Counted from the stretch's first letter, positions 1 through 10,560 are shown. The stretch is 64,000 nucleotides of DNA from Musa acuminata AAA Group (GCF_036884655.1 NC_088345.1:28499501-28563500), one strand, 5' to 3'. Numbers and translations are program-made. The notes: generated by a model from the letters alone, not told the origin.

Positions 1-837
1 AGAAATCATGGTTTTGAAATTCTCCACCGTGATCACTCCTAATTGACGAAATCATAGACCCCTTCTTATTTTGAACAAGTTTACAAAACTTGGTAAAATA
101 TCTAAAGCATTCATTTTTCTATTTTAAGAAGTAAGTCCATGTATATCTGCTATAGTCATCTACAATGACGAAGGCGTATTGGCTACCTCTTAGACTTGAT
201 GTAGAGATTGGTCCGAAAAAGTCCATATGGATCAATTGTAAGGGCCTAGAGGTGCTTATTTGATTCTTAGATTTGAAACTACCCTTAATTGTTTACCTAA
301 TTGGCAAGCATCACATACATTATCTTTGATGAACTTGATATAAGGAATTCCTCTTACAAGTTCTTTAGATGATATTTGAGTGATTAGTTTAATGCTAGCA
401 TGACCTAATCTTCTATGCCATAACCAAGCATCCTCATTCAAAACCGAAAAACACATTCAATTACACAAATCATTGATGTCAATAGTGTATACGTTATTTT
501 GTTTTAATGCAATCATAGACATGTTTTTGTGTGGGTTTTCAATGATGCAAGCATTAGATTCGAATCTGACAATGTATCCTTTATCACATAATTGACTAAT
601 GCTCAAGAGGTGATGTTTTAAACCATTAACTAACAAAACATCTTCAATAAAGAAGTTGGATTTGTTACCTATGGTTCCTTTGCCAATGATTTTACCCTTA
701 TTGTTGTCTCCGAAGGTGACATAGCCTTCATCTATGCTAGCGAGCTTAGAGAATTGAGATGGATCTCCGGTCATATGCCTTTAGCATCCACTATCAAGGT
801 ACCATCTCTTACTCCTAGCTTGCGATGGTATAGGTTT
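1..837 (-). pseudogene. A: protease, GAG-pre-integrase and start of integrase
   Basis: The frame follows gag after an in-frame UAA at 838-840. It has the aspartic protease block (LDSGC, HMTGDPSQF) near 775-830. Next comes the pre-integrase zinc-binding HHCC region (WHRRLGH, then CDACQLGK) at about 295-430. The integrase start (HMD-FGP and VDDYSRYTW, the first catalytic Asp) lies at about 150-240. Damage is visible: a UGA at 454-456 between the pre-integrase blocks, and a one-base frameshift near 290 in the stretch just after CQLGK. The rest of integrase and all of RT lie outside the window. Confidence 0.85.
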
Positions 838-2421
838 TTACAAGAAAGGATGATTTTTAGGAACCCATTTGCTTTTGGGTGCCTCAAAAATAGATCTATA
901 TTGTTTATCATGTTGCATAGAATTTGTCATGGTTCCTTTAGGAACCCAAATTAATTTATTCGGACTAATTTTCTTGAATGGACAATAATACGTTTTGTGT
1001 CCAAGTTTGCAACAAAAATTGCATTTGCTTTGGTGTCGAACATGTAAGATGGGGCCTTTTATGAAGGTGGTTGGATTTTGGTGAGAACTTCTCACAAATC
1101 CAATTCCACTTCTTTTGGGAACGTGACCCTTGTTTGTAAGGATCATGTTCAATGACTTGCTACCAACCTCGAATTTCTTCAATGTATCCTTAAGTAGCAG
1201 GTTTTCCTTTTGGAGAGTTTCTAGATCATGACATTTTATGCATGAGCCTAAACTTTCATGATATTCAGCTTTTAACTTATCAAAATTACAAGTAAGATGG
1301 TCATGCTCCTTTTTTAGCAATTTGTATTTTCTACTAATAATCTTGCATTCATCAAATAAGTCATGGAAGGCATTTAATAATTCATCAAATGATAAATCTG
1401 CATCTATTAAATTCGTTACCTCCTCTCCGATGGCCATTAAGGCGTAGTGAGCAACTTGCTCGGTGTTGGACTCCTCTTCTTCGGACGCGCTCGAGTCATC
1501 CCATGTTGCTTTGAGTGCCTTCTTCTTTGATGTTCTCTTTTTGGCTTGGGGATAATCACTCTTGTAGTGTCCCAGCTTTTTGCACTCATAGCAAATAACT
1601 TGGTCCTTCTTGGGTTCAAGTTTATTTTTTGCGTCATTCTTAAACTTGTTTCTTTTAATAAATTTTTTAAATTTTCTTGTTAGAAGTGCCAAGTCATCGT
1701 TACAGTCCTCATCACTTGAGTTTTCTCTCAAGTGGTTTTCTAAAGTTCTAAGTGCTATATCCTTCCTATTCTTTGGAAGGATGTCTTCTTGCTCTTCATG
1801 AGCTTTGCAAGTTATCTCGTAGGTCATTAATGACCCGATTAGTTCTTCAAGAGTGAAGTTGTTTAGATCTTTTGCCTCTTGAATAACAGTGACTTTAGGA
1901 TCCCAACTCTTCGGAAGGGATCTTAGAATCTTATTTACGAGCTCAAAATCCGAAAAACTTTTTCCGAGTCCTTTTAGACCGTTGACGATATCCGTGAAAC
2001 GGGTAAACATGTCGCCAATGGTCTCACTTGGTTTCATCTGAAAAAGTTCGAAAGAATGTAACAGAAGATTGATTTTTGACTCTTTCACTCTACTTGTGCC
2101 TTCGGGAGTCACTTCGAGTGTGTGCCAAATATCAAAGGCGGTTTCACAAGTCGAAACACGGTTAAACTTGTTTTTATCAAGTGCACAAAATAAGGCATTC
2201 ATAGCCTTTGCATTAAGAGCGAAAGCCTTCTTCTCTAATTCATTCCAATCGATCATTAGAAGAGAAGACTTCGAAAATCCGTTTTCGACAAGATTTCAAA
2301 GTTCAAAATCCATAGAAATAAGAAAGATCCTCATTCGGGTCTTCCAATAGGTGTAGTCCGTCCCATTGAACATGCGTGGACGTGTAATAGAATGGCCCTC
2401 TTGGTTTCCGACGTATGCCAT
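838..2421 (-). pseudogene. A: gag (capsid/nucleocapsid) polyprotein, broken
   Basis: The start is the ATG at 2419-2421 (MAY-GNQEGHSI), which matches the start used by the paralogue at 43478. The protein has an N-terminal WK-RM capsid-type region, a UBN2-like gag core (FTDIVNGLKGLGKSFSDFE), a CCHC knuckle (CYECKKLGHYKSD, last Cys changed to Tyr) near 1560, an acidic DSSASEEEE stretch, a predicted coiled-coil segment and a second CCHC-like motif (CNFCCKLGHKTYYC) near 1000. A UGA near 2300 replaces a Trp present in the copies. The frame closes at a UAA (838-840) that is at the same position as the UAG in the other two copies. Confidence 0.85.
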
Positions 2422-2457
2422 CTCTCTTGGGTTTTAATCCGTTAGAGAGTTAACCCC

Positions 2458-2471
2458 GCTCTGAGACCAAT
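2458..2471 (-). promoter_or_regulatory. A: primer-binding site (tRNA-iMet type)
   Basis: On the minus strand the LTR end is followed at once by ATTGGTCTCAGAGC, one base from the usual TTGGTATCAGAGC that pairs with the 3' end of initiator tRNA-Met. This fixes the element's orientation and its LTR edge at 2472. Confidence 0.8.
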
Positions 2472-3296
2472 TGTTAGGATCAAGAGCACTAAGCGGGGGG
2501 GGGTGAATTAGTGCAACAAAAAACCTTCTGCGATTAAAAATCGAAAACTGCATTCGTTCGATAGAAGTGATTTTGGTAAGAAAGTTGATTCGTAAATCAC
2601 TTCAACTTTTGACTATGAGAGATGCAGCAAAGATATGAACGCAGTTTGCAGTTATAATGGAAATCATAATATAAGCGCAAATTGAAATACGATGTTCGTA
2701 TGATAAAAGTGATTTCGGTATAAAAGATGATTCGTAAACCACTTTAACTTGAGATAAGGCAAGATGTAGTTAAAGCAAAGATATAAAGGCAGTTTGCAGT
2801 TATAATAGAAATCAAAATGTAAGCGCAAACTGAAATACGATGTTCGTACGATAAAACTGATTTGCGTCTTAAACCCCGATTCGGAAAGCACTGAACTTTG
2901 AAACACATTCGTAAAAACATAGAAGGCAGTAAGCTATTGAGGAGGTTTGCTGTAAAGATAAGATGCTCAAAGTAAATGCAAACCGAGATTTAGAGTGGTT
3001 CGGTCAATCTTGACCTACTCCACTTTTGGCTTCCTCCACCGACGAGGTCACCGACGTCAACTAGAGGCCTTCCTTCAATAGGCGAAGGCCAATCACCCTT
3101 TTACAGTTTCACTCCTTTTGACGGGCTTAGGAGACAACCCTTACAGAATTTTCTCTCCTCTCTTTACAACTCAGAACTTGGAAGAAAAGAGGGAGAAGAA
3201 CTTTTGGCCTTTACAAAAATTTTCAACTCTAAGAATCATAGAAAAAGATCAAGATTTCGGTGTAAGTTCATGCCCTTTCAGTGCTGAATGGGTGGG

Positions 3297-3306
3297 TTAT
3301 TTATAG
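3297..3306 (-). promoter_or_regulatory. A LTR: TATA box
   Basis: CTATAAATAA on the minus strand lies in the sequence ggcCTATAAATA, which is kept in the other LTRs of this family (30790, 44329, 50789 and 55597). The sequence upstream in sense is the GC-rich repeat array, as expected for U3. Confidence 0.6.
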
Positions 3307-3374
3307 GCCCCAACCTAGTTCAAATTTGGAGCTCAAAACTATCAATTCTCGGAATTCCGGGATCAGGCGGTTGC

Positions 3375-3729
3375 TATTATAACCCGAGCCTGATGAGCTA
3401 ACTAGCCTATCAACTTCGTTTGAGGACGTCAAGCCTCAACATAACCCAGATCAGACCCTAGCATAGTGCATGTGAGGCATAGCTCAGTGGTGGCTCTACG
3501 GGTAGCCCTTTTCTACTCGAGCCCCCTCACCATGCCCAAATGCTAGGTCGGCTCTGATACCAAATATTATAACCCGAGCCTGATGAGCTAACTAGCCTAT
3601 CAACTTCGTTTGGTCTAATCCACTAACCAAAATGCTTAAGCTGAAGTTGATAATAGTACACTCATCAGACCCTTATAAGCCAATCATACACATTGCCCAC
3701 TTCCGATGTGGGACTAATGGGATATTACA
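3375..3729 (-). mobile_element. Element M: TRIM-like mini retrotransposon in A's LTR
   Basis: A 355-bp insertion is flanked by the exact 5-bp repeat GTTGC (3370-3374 and 3730-3734), in a site that is uninterrupted in the other LTRs of the family. In minus sense it has a 165-bp LTR (3565-3729, TGTAATATCCCACATCGG start), then a TTTGGTATCAGAGCC primer site (3550-3564), a short non-coding middle, and a left LTR cut to about 47 bp (3375-3421, identical to 3565-3611). It has no coding capacity, so it is a TRIM or SMART type. I looked for the 5S-like promoter of Cassandra and did not see it. Confidence 0.75.
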
Positions 3730-4090
3730 GTTGCACCTCCTGGCTAAGGCGGTAGCACCGCTTGGCAGAGCTCGAAGACTGAGCCTCTCGGCGGTGCTAC
3801 CTCCTATTAGGGGTGGTTGCACCTCCTGCCAGAGATCGAAGACCGAGCTCAGGCGGTTGCACCTCCTGACTGAGGCGGTTGCAGCGCTCAGCCAGTGCTC
3901 GGAGACCGAGCCCAAGCGGTGCCACTTCCTGTTAGGGGAGGTTGCACCGCCCAGTCTCGCTCGGAGACTGAGCCCAAGCGGTGCCACCGCCTGGCTGAAG
4001 CGGTTGCACCTCCCAGTCTCGCTCGGAGACTGAGCCTAGGCGGTGCAACCTCCTGCCTTGGGCGGTTCAACCACCTGGCAGAAATCAGGG
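3730..4090 (-). repeat. A LTR: GC-rich inverted-motif array
   Basis: About six imperfect units of roughly 55-65 bp carry GGCGGTTGCACC, GCGGTGCCACC and CTCGGAGACTGAGC cores. GGCGGTTGCACCGCC-type cores are near-palindromic. The array gives shadow ORFs on both strands that I do not accept as genes. The same array sits in the same LTR position in F1, F2, F3, F4 and I, and in a diverged form in K1 and K2. Confidence 0.75.
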
Positions 4091-4600
4091 TCTGAATGGG
4101 TTGATCCATTCGGCCCAATTTGGGTTTTTCAGGGGCCCAATTGCCCCAAGATTAAGTTAATGAGATCACCACCCATTTCCAACTTAATCATTGTGCTAAC
4201 TACAATATTCCCTAAGACATTTACTGCAACTTGCTCCGGTGCATCAATCGCTTCTTCCGGCGAGCTTCCGGCGAACTTCCGTCGATCATCCGATGAACCC
4301 TCGGTGATGCTCCTACGGACTTCCGGCAAACTCCTGGACTTGCGACGATTCACTTGGCGAGTTCCGACGAGCTTCTTTGGTAAGCTTATGGACTTCTCGG
4401 ATTTGTTCCCGCAGATCCTCCGACGATTGTCCGAGCTTCCGTCGAACTCTCGAACTCCCAACGTGATCATTTTCTTAACTCCGGCGCAACTCCTACTGTA
4501 TGTCTTACTTTCATCGTAGTTAATCTTGCACACTTATCTCAACATATAGATTAGATAACAAATGACAATTGACTTCATCATCAAAATCCGAGATTCAACA

Positions 4601-4732
4601 AGGACTCCATGAGTGTGTTCAAACTAGTCAAACTACTATATGGCATCCCCTTCAAGATGTATAGCTAAAATTTTTACCATAGATGCGTCCGCGGTTTTGT
4701 CGTACCAAAAGAATCACTCTGTGTAAGAGATC
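4601..4732 (-). pseudogene. E: gag fragment left of the B insertion
   Basis: Minus-strand translation gives the middle of a gypsy gag: a block equivalent to KTADASMVKI, then AIHLEGDAI and FDWFEHTHG. It is the direct continuation of the gag N-terminus at 27802-28148, separated only by element B. AGATC at 4728-4732 is B's left TSD copy. Its left edge is the insertion point of A, so A and B both landed in one gag gene about 130 bp apart. Confidence 0.8.
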
Positions 4733-5297
4733 TGTAATATCCCTCACTTTTGAAAATTATTAATAAGGATTTATATGTAAATTTGAGGACCAATATGTAA
4801 ATATAAAAATTTCAAGGACTAAACTGCTAAGTTGCAAAATGAAAAGAAAATAACGAAAACAATTTCGGTCTTATCCCACCGCCTCCCACGCACTCTCTGT
4901 TTCGAGAGGAGCGGTTGGGCGTGAGGAGTGAAGAAAAGAATAAGAAGAGGGAAAAGAAGAGAGGAGGAAGAAGAGAGGAAGAAGAGAGGGAGAAGAGAAG
5001 AAGAAGAAGAAGAAGAAGAAGAAGAAGAAGAAGAAGAGGTGGCTGCAGCGAGGGCTACAGCGAGGAGCTGTGGGGCGTGGGGAGAAGAAGAGAGGAAGAA
5101 GAGGGAGAAGAGAAAAAGAAGAAGAAGAAGAAGAAGAAGAAGAAGAAGAGAGGAGGATAGCTGCGACAAGGCTGCAGCGAGGAGGTGTGTGGCGTTGGGG
5201 AGGAAAAGGGAAGAGGAGAAGAAAATAAGGAGAAGAAGAGGGAAAAGAGAGGGATGAGGGAGAGGAGCGAGAGGTGGTAGCAGCTAGGGCTGCAGCA

Positions 5298-5326
5298 CCT
5301 CTGTTTCCTGCAGGTGGAAACAGAGG
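5298..5326. repeat. B 5' LTR: hairpin with CCTCTGTTTCC arms, copy 1
   Basis: Perfect 11-bp inverted arms, CCTCTGTTTCC and GGAAACAGAGG, flank a 7-base TGCAGGT loop. It interrupts the purine tract. A half-copy (left arm only) lies at 5408-5418 and a second full hairpin at 5567-5595. Confidence 0.8.
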
Positions 5327-5566
5327 AGAGGTGTGGGGCGTTCGAAGAGGAGAAGAAGAAGAAGAGGAAAATAAGAGGAAGAGGAAGCAGGAGAAGATGT
5401 TGTGATACCTCTGTTTCCTGCAGAGGAGGGAAGTAGAAGAGGAGAAGAAGAAGAGAAGGGAAAGGAGGAGCTGCGGCTGCGGCGGTGGAAGCTGCAGCTG
5501 GAAGAGAAGGAGAGGAAGAGATGGTGAGGAAGAAGAGAAGAAGTAGAAGCGGGTGAAGAGGCGGCA

Positions 5567-5595
5567 CCTCTGTTTCCTACAGGAGGAAACAGAGG
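5567..5595. repeat. B 5' LTR: hairpin, copy 2
   Basis: The same 11-bp arms as at 5298 surround a TACAGGA loop. The matching 3' LTR copy is at 11396-11424 with loop TGCAGGA. Confidence 0.8.
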
Positions 5596-7734
5596 AAAGG
5601 AGGTGCTGTTCATCGGGGAGAAGAAGGGGAGGAAGGAGAAGAAGAGACGAAGAAGAAAGGAAGGAGGAGGAAGAGGAGAAGGGAAAGAAGTAGCTGCGGC
5701 TGCGGCTGTAGCAGCTGCAGCTGTGGCAGGAAAAGAGCAAGAGGAAGGAAGAAGGGAAGGGGAGGAAGAAGAGAAGGGGAAGAGAAGGGGCTGCGGCTGC
5801 TGCGATGGCAGCTGCAGTTGGAAGAGAAGAAGGAGAGGAAGATGAGCAGGGGAGGAAGAAAAGGTTGTGGCTGTGGCTGAGGCTGCGACTGCAGCAGTGC
5901 AGTTGGGAAAGAAGAGAAGGAAAGGAAGAAGAAGAGAAAGGAAGAAGGGAAGGAGAGGAAGAAGAGAAGGGGCTGTGGCTGTGGCGATGGCAGCTACAGT
6001 TGGAAGAGAAGAAGGAGAGGAAGATGAGCAGGGGAGGAAGAAGAGGCTATGGCCGTGGCTGAGGCTGCGACTGCAGTAGTGCAGTTGGGAAAGAAGAGAA
6101 GGAAAGGAAGAAGAAGAGAAAGGAAAATGGAAGAAGAGAGGAAGAGGAGAAGGAGAGGCAGCTGTGGTAGTGGCAACTGCAGCTGGAAGAGAAGGAGAGG
6201 AAATAGAGCAGGGGAGAAAGAAGAGGCTGCGGTTGTGGTGGCTGCGGCCATGGTTGCGATTGCGACTACGGCAGTTGCAGCTGGGAAAGAAAAGAAAGGA
6301 AAGGGGGAAAAAGGGGCTGCGGATGGGATTGCGGCCGCAGCGGCAGTGACTGTGTATGCAGCAGTTATGTCTGCGAGAGAAGGGAGGAAGGAAGGTAGTG
6401 CGGTGGAAGGGGCTACGATTGTGGCAGCGGCAGCGGCGGCGGCTATGGCAGCTGCGTTTGGGAAAGAAAAAGAAGGAATGAGAGTAAGAGAGAGCAGGTG
6501 ACTGTGCCTCGATGTTCAACACGTGGTGTAGTTGCGATGAAAGGAAGAAAACGAGAGCACAAAATGAAACAGAGAGAGGACACGGAGGAAAAGTAGAAGG
6601 ATTTGGGCTGGCACCTTCTTTGGATCTTCGGATCGAAATCTTTGAAAGGCAAGTTCCCTGATCATTTCTCTTATAATTGCTTTGATATTTCTTATTGTAA
6701 GTTCCTGATCGTTTCTCCTGTAATTGTTCTAATCTTTCCTATTGCAAGTATCCTGATCTTTCCTCACTGCAATTTTATCTCTACATTTGCTTTAAATATG
6801 AGGAACTTTGAATTGTTCTAGCATTGCACTTGATATATCTCCTGTTTAGTCGTAACGATTCGAATCTGTGCAACTTCTGAGATTCTGACCTTTTGATACC
6901 GAGCTGCCTATAAGTCTTTGTTGGAAACTCTGATTTGTTCAAAAATAATTTCATTGGAAACTAGACTCGTAGATCTTTCTTTGATATATGGATTGAAAGA
7001 TTTGGAATCCAAACACCTGCCCAGTTATCTGTTGAATCTGACATTATGAATTCTGCCAATAGAGATTTTGTTCTACGACTCTTGCTTACCAAATTATTTG
7101 TAACTCTCTCTATTGGACAATTCAATTCATATGAAGCCTGTCTTCTCTGAAAGTATTATCCAATGATTATTTCTGAGTAAATTGGAGCACGATTGATAGT
7201 TTGAATCATTTGTTCAATGTGCCTCTTGTATTCTGCCAGAAATCGAGCTTTGGTCAATTTCTAATATTCTGGTTTCATTCCTTTGGAAATTGATATCCTT
7301 TAGCTTTCTTATTCAATTGAGCTTTATATTACTGCTTTGAATTCTTGTATGCTCTTGTCCTTAAAAATTATTTGCATTCTTGAAAACTATTGTGTAACGT
7401 TTAAGCTATATCGTATTGACTCCTATAGGCACATGTATAACCCATTGTTCCGCATTTGCTTTCGATGTGTGCCTATTCTAGTTTCATTCCTTTGGATATC
7501 GAATTCATCTAACCTTCTTATTTGAATTGAGTTATATATGATTGTTTGGAATCCATGTATACTCTTGCTTTTATTTCATTCCAAATCTGAATACATTTGT
7601 GAGAGATTGTTGCTTGCATCGTATTTGACTCGTAAAGGCACATGTACGTTTGTTGTTCCACGTGTGCTTCCGATATATGCTACTTATTGCTAAAACTGTC
7701 CTCTTGTACTCTGGTGGTTGTGGGACTGTCTGGA

Positions 7735-7910
7735 CCTTTGCCAGAAATGGTAAAGGTATGTGCTTAGAGCCTGCGATGCTCTGCCGGCCCCCTCTGACTT
7801 CACCTAGACATGGGTGGATGGAGCTCCCAGACGTGGGAGACTTCTGTCTGGTGGTCATTCAGAAATGGATGTATCACATTCTGTTCGAGGTCCCACTACA
7901 CCTTCTATAT
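7735..7910 (+). repeat. B LTR: block shared with the C and D LTRs
   Basis: The block begins GCCAGAAATGGTAAAGG, contains CTGCCGGCCCC and a direct repeat of AGACGTGGG around GTGGATGGAGCTCCC, and ends near CCACTACACCTTCTAT. It is clearly more similar to C (13555-13735) and D (inverted, 22675-22865) than the flanking LTR sequence is. Short ORFs overlap it in several frames, but none is consistently kept. Confidence 0.7.
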
Positions 7911-7999
7911 GTTTGATATGATATCCAGAGCTTTGGTTATGTGTTTCTGTACATGCTTTGGATAAGAATGATATGATTGCAACGTCAAGGACGATGTTT

Positions 8000-8240
8000 G
8001 AGCTTCTGTACAGTATTTGTTTTTGATATGCTCTGAAATGGTTCATTCACTGTTGATATGCTTCGAAATGTTCCACATGCCGTTGATATGCTCCGGAACA
8101 TTTCATACGCCATTGATAAACTCCGAAATGTTTCATTCGTTACTGTTATGCTCCAATTACTCTGTGCTCCATGTGCTATGAACTGATATGTTCTGAAATG
8201 TCCTATCTGCCATTGATATGCTCCAATTACTCTGTGCTCC
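8000..8240 (+). repeat. B LTR: minisatellite of about 42-48 bp units
   Basis: Four to five imperfect tandem units carry a CCATTGATATGCTCCGAAAT-like core followed by GTTTCATTC-like sequence. Similar arrays are at 26880-27110 in the 3' LTR and in C (about 13890-14110, 17570-17790 and 21245-21470). Confidence 0.65.
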
Positions 8241-8423
8241 ATTTGTTATGAATCAAATATGTTTGAATGACATGATACATATGATTTTGTATCTAATGAG
8301 ATGGTATCCTTGAGAATTCTTGTATTCTGCCTTGCATTAAGATACCTTACTTGTTTGAAATCGTTATTTTTGTTCTGAATATGCTTTGTCACTTGCTGAG
8401 CCATTTTTGGCTCACTCCGTTGT

Positions 8424-8431
8424 TATATAAA
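8424..8431 (+). promoter_or_regulatory. B 5' LTR: TATA box
   Basis: TATATAAA lies about 500 bp before the LTR end, in a CTCACTCCGTTG context that is also kept in the C LTRs (14309, 17988 and 21665), in inverted D (22277-22284) and in the B 3' LTR (27295). Conservation across diverged families supports a promoter role. Confidence 0.55.
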
Positions 8432-8929
8432 TCTTTCATGTCAACTTGTAACTCTTCGAGATGTTTGATTTGGGCTGAGGCAGTGGAGAGTTATTCAAAA
8501 TTATGGGCAAATCTTATTGGTTATTATGTTATTGTTGTATAAGCATATTTTGTATGTAATGAAATGTTGGCGATGAATCAAAATGGATATACTGTGTAAA
8601 AGTATTAGAAGATCTCTCTTATTTGGACTTTCAGAATGATAAGTCTAGTTTATGATGATATGAACTTGTGGTGAATAATTGGAGTTCTGATTGTATAATT
8701 TATTTAGCTTGTGGATTTATAAATGTTGTTCATGTTTGTTAAGTTAGCTTGAGTTGCCATAAATGTGAATTATCGAGTGATGTGATATATGATTATAAAC
8801 TGCACAGGTTTTATAGATGTGAATTTGATAGAATGTTTTTCAGTGTCCTCAAACGATAGTTTGGATCCTGGATGGATTTGTGATGAAAAGTTTTAAAAAT
8901 CATGGATATTTTGAGGGGCGTGACAGAGG

Positions 8930-8942
8930 TGGTATCAAAGCA
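8930..8942 (+). promoter_or_regulatory. B: primer-binding site
   Basis: TGGTATCAAAGCA differs by one base from the tRNA-iMet complement TGGTATCAGAGCA and lies 4 bp after the 5' LTR end. Confidence 0.8.
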
Positions 8943-9440
8943 TAGTTTGAGGATCACTAAAATATTTGATATGTTAACGTGCAAAATATATTGAGGTCTA
9001 GTGAACTATAGTGATGGTGAAAATTTTCATTTATGCAATTTAGGAATCTCGGATAATGAGGACCTTTGGTCCTCCTATTTCATTTGTTTCTGATTAATTA
9101 AGGGGAATGAAAGGATTGATCAGGGATATTGAATTAGAGTGGCGCAGCAGAAGCATGATGAACCTAATTTCATTGGTAGCATAAAAACGGATGATGCAAA
9201 CAAAGAAGATATTTGATGTACAAAATTATTCTGATAATCAAAAATATTCTTTTGCCACCTTATATTTGAAGTAGAGGCTGATCATTAATGGCAAAAATGA
9301 AAAGAATTTTTGAAGATCAGTGACAAGAATGATAAGGACAAGTTTACCAAAAAAAAATATGATTGGAAATGAATCAGAAAGTGATAACAAAAGGGTCAAG
9401 ACATTTCGATTTGAAAAGGAAAGTCACCACAAAAGACTCA
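8943..9440 (+). other. B: leader and degraded gag region
   Basis: About 500 bp lacks a readable frame. It is co-linear with the leader of C (GAGGATCACT, then GATATGTTGACGTG-like and CCTCCTA-TTCAT segments). It includes poly-A interruptions and no protein motif I can name. Confidence 0.5.
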
Positions 9441-9680
9441 ATCATGTTTGAATTGCAAGTTAAATTATAAAACAAGTTGTGTTGGTGGGTGACTAGAGTC
9501 TATTTTGCTTGTATAAAGTTGGATCATAAAATAAAAGACTATCCTTTGAACAAGAAGAAAGAGTCACTGCCTCATAAATTATCAGCCCATGTCAGAGTTT
9601 ATGCTATCACTGAATATAATTCTAAGACTTCTGAATTAGTGATCGAAGGTATTATGCATGCTTACGAAAGAATGTAAATA
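9441..9680 (+). pseudogene. B: gag nucleocapsid remnant
   Basis: A short open stretch includes YFACIKLDHKIKDY, which lines up with a CCHC zinc knuckle (C-x2-C-x4-H-x4-C) whose first and last Cys have become Tyr. It precedes the protease scrap, as expected for gypsy gag-pol. The knuckle could not bind zinc as written. Confidence 0.6.
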
Positions 9681-9684
9681 TCTG

Positions 9685-10060
9685 TTTGACCATGGGTCCT
9701 ATTTACGATTTGATTCGTAATATTTTGCTTATCACTTGGGTATGCAACCTAGACCATTGCATTGTGTTATATGTAAAATAAGATCATTGGAGATTCTTTG
9801 ATAACGAACTTGAATATGGTCCTCTTGTCTGATTTTTATTGGAGAACTTGAACTTTTTACTAATTTAGTTCTCCTAGAGATTTGGAGTTTTGATATCATA
9901 CTTGTTATGGATTGGCTATGTTCCTATCATACCAGTATGGATTGATATATAACAAATGATTACTTTGTGCATATTTGATCAGCCGATCTTTTATTTTCAG
10001 AGTATTAGACATGATTTATCTCATTGCCTAATGTATCCCAAGATGACTTGCTTGAATTAC
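9685..10060 (+). pseudogene. B: retroviral-type aspartic protease remnant
   Basis: The translated scrap LFDHGS lines up with the catalytic D-S/T-G-A motif (LFDSGA), with the Ser lost. It is followed by MQPRPL, GELELFTNLV, SFDIILVMDWL and YHTSMD, the usual Tekay/Del protease landmarks. Several stops interrupt it. Confidence 0.7.
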
Positions 10061-10229
10061 CTCCAAATGTGATTTTACTTTTGATTTGGTCATTGGGACA
10101 AATCCTAATATCTAAGTCTCCCTACAGAATGATATCATTTGAGTAAGTGAAATTGTAAAAAGCAACTACAAGGACTATTAAATAAGGATTTTATTGGGCT
10201 TAATATTTCATCATGAGGTGCTCTGGTGT

Positions 10230-10560
10230 TAGTTAAAAGATTGATGGAACATTGAGGCTTTGTATTGATTATGGATAGTTGAATCAGGTGACCATAAAAA
10301 AAAAAAAAAAAAACGAGTATTTTCTAAAGTAACGACTTGCTTGATTAATTACAGGGTGCGCAAGTATTTTTAGAAATTGATTGAAGGTCAGGTTACCGTC
10401 TATTGAGGATCAAGGAGGAGAATATTTCGGTCACTCTTGGATAATTATGTCATTATATTGTATTGATGAAATTATTTGAGAGCAGAAGGAGGAAATAAAG
10501 ATATCATAATCCTCATCTTTTCGTCGATTGAGATATGATCAATTTAGAGGACTAAATTTT
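10230..10560 (+). pseudogene. B: RT N-terminal scrap fused to the integrase tail
   Basis: LRLCIDYG-LNQVTIK matches the RT motif RLCIDYRxLNxVTIKNK. A poly-A expansion follows at 10297-10314, then LLD-LQGAQVFLEID. After about 10440 the sequence jumps to the chromodomain-side tail (RYHNPHLF, compare YPHLF in C). YxDD, RNase H and the integrase core have been deleted. Confidence 0.65.

Larger units (their letters stand above)
1..4600 (-). mobile_element. Element A: SIRE/Maximus-like Ty1/copia, 5' portion
   Basis: This is the 5' end of a minus-strand copia element. Read right to left it has a 2.1-kb LTR (2472-4600), a primer site, gag, protease, GAG-pre-integrase and the start of integrase, where the window ends. 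The long LTR and the protease/pre-integrase signature (DSGC, then HMTGD and VTFGDNNKGK) fit the SIRE/Maximus lineage. It is inserted in the gag of gypsy E, whose sequence resumes at 4601. The partner LTR and the TSD partner lie left of the window. Stops and a frameshift in gag and pol make it non-autonomous. Confidence 0.88.
2472..4600 (-). repeat. A: 5' LTR (2129 bp)
   Basis: The LTR runs from TGTTAGGATC at 2472 to ...GATTCAACA at 4600, so in sense it reads TGTTGAATC...GATCCTAACA. The same ends recur in the LTRs at 29976, 35761, 43529 and 54673. It holds a poly-G run about 30 bp from its 3' edge, a TATA box, a GC-rich repeat array and a nested 355-bp TRIM (3375-3729). Without the TRIM and its TSD it is about 1.77 kb, close to F2 and F3. 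Confidence 0.88.
4915..6500 (+). repeat. B 5' LTR: 1.6-kb purine-rich low-complexity tract
   Basis: The plus strand is almost purely purine in long stretches, with GAA/GAG microsatellite runs (for example about 4998-5036 and 5115-5152). These alternate with GCTGCGGCTGCAG-like islands about 75-120 bp apart. It yields long Lys/Arg/Glu-rich frames on one strand and Ser/Leu/Phe/Pro-rich frames on the other, which are compositional shadows. The 3' LTR has the same tract (10770-11464 and 24506-25370). Confidence 0.85.
4733..8925 (+). repeat. B: 5' LTR (4193 bp)
   Basis: The start is TGTAATATCCC and the end is GGGGCGTGACA at 8925, followed by the primer site. In order it contains a long purine-rich tract (about 4915-6500) with embedded hairpins, an AT-rich middle, a 170-bp block shared with the otherwise diverged C and D LTRs (about 7735-7910), a minisatellite (about 8000-8240) and a TATATAAA box (8424). 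It aligns along its whole length with the 3' LTR, with small indels. Confidence 0.9.

Noticed and set aside
3375..3729. Cassandra-type TRIM carrying a 5S rRNA promoter
   Set aside because: The LTR start looks like a common TRIM, but I could not find the 5S-like internal promoter boxes.
3730..4090. CRISPR-like spaced repeats in the LTR arrays
   Set aside because: The units are imperfect, spacers are related to each other, and the locus is a plant LTR. There are no cas genes.
3632..4118. Overlapping ORFs with GGATS/CTAQS-type repeats in the LTR arrays (also near 30695, 36580, 44541, 50771, 55144)
   Set aside because: Products of the GC-rich repeat array read in several frames on both strands; not one protein.
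4871..6522. Long ORFs rich in Lys/Arg/Glu on plus and Ser/Leu/Pro/Phe on minus (also 10665-11470 and 24480-25522)
   Set aside because: They follow the purine tract of the B LTRs, overlap in all frames, and change with microsatellite length between LTRs. No domain or conserved start.
8930..8942. tRNA gene fragments at TGGTATCAGAGC sites
   Set aside because: Only 12-14 bases match a tRNA 3' end, and each lies beside an LTR edge, so they are primer-binding sites.
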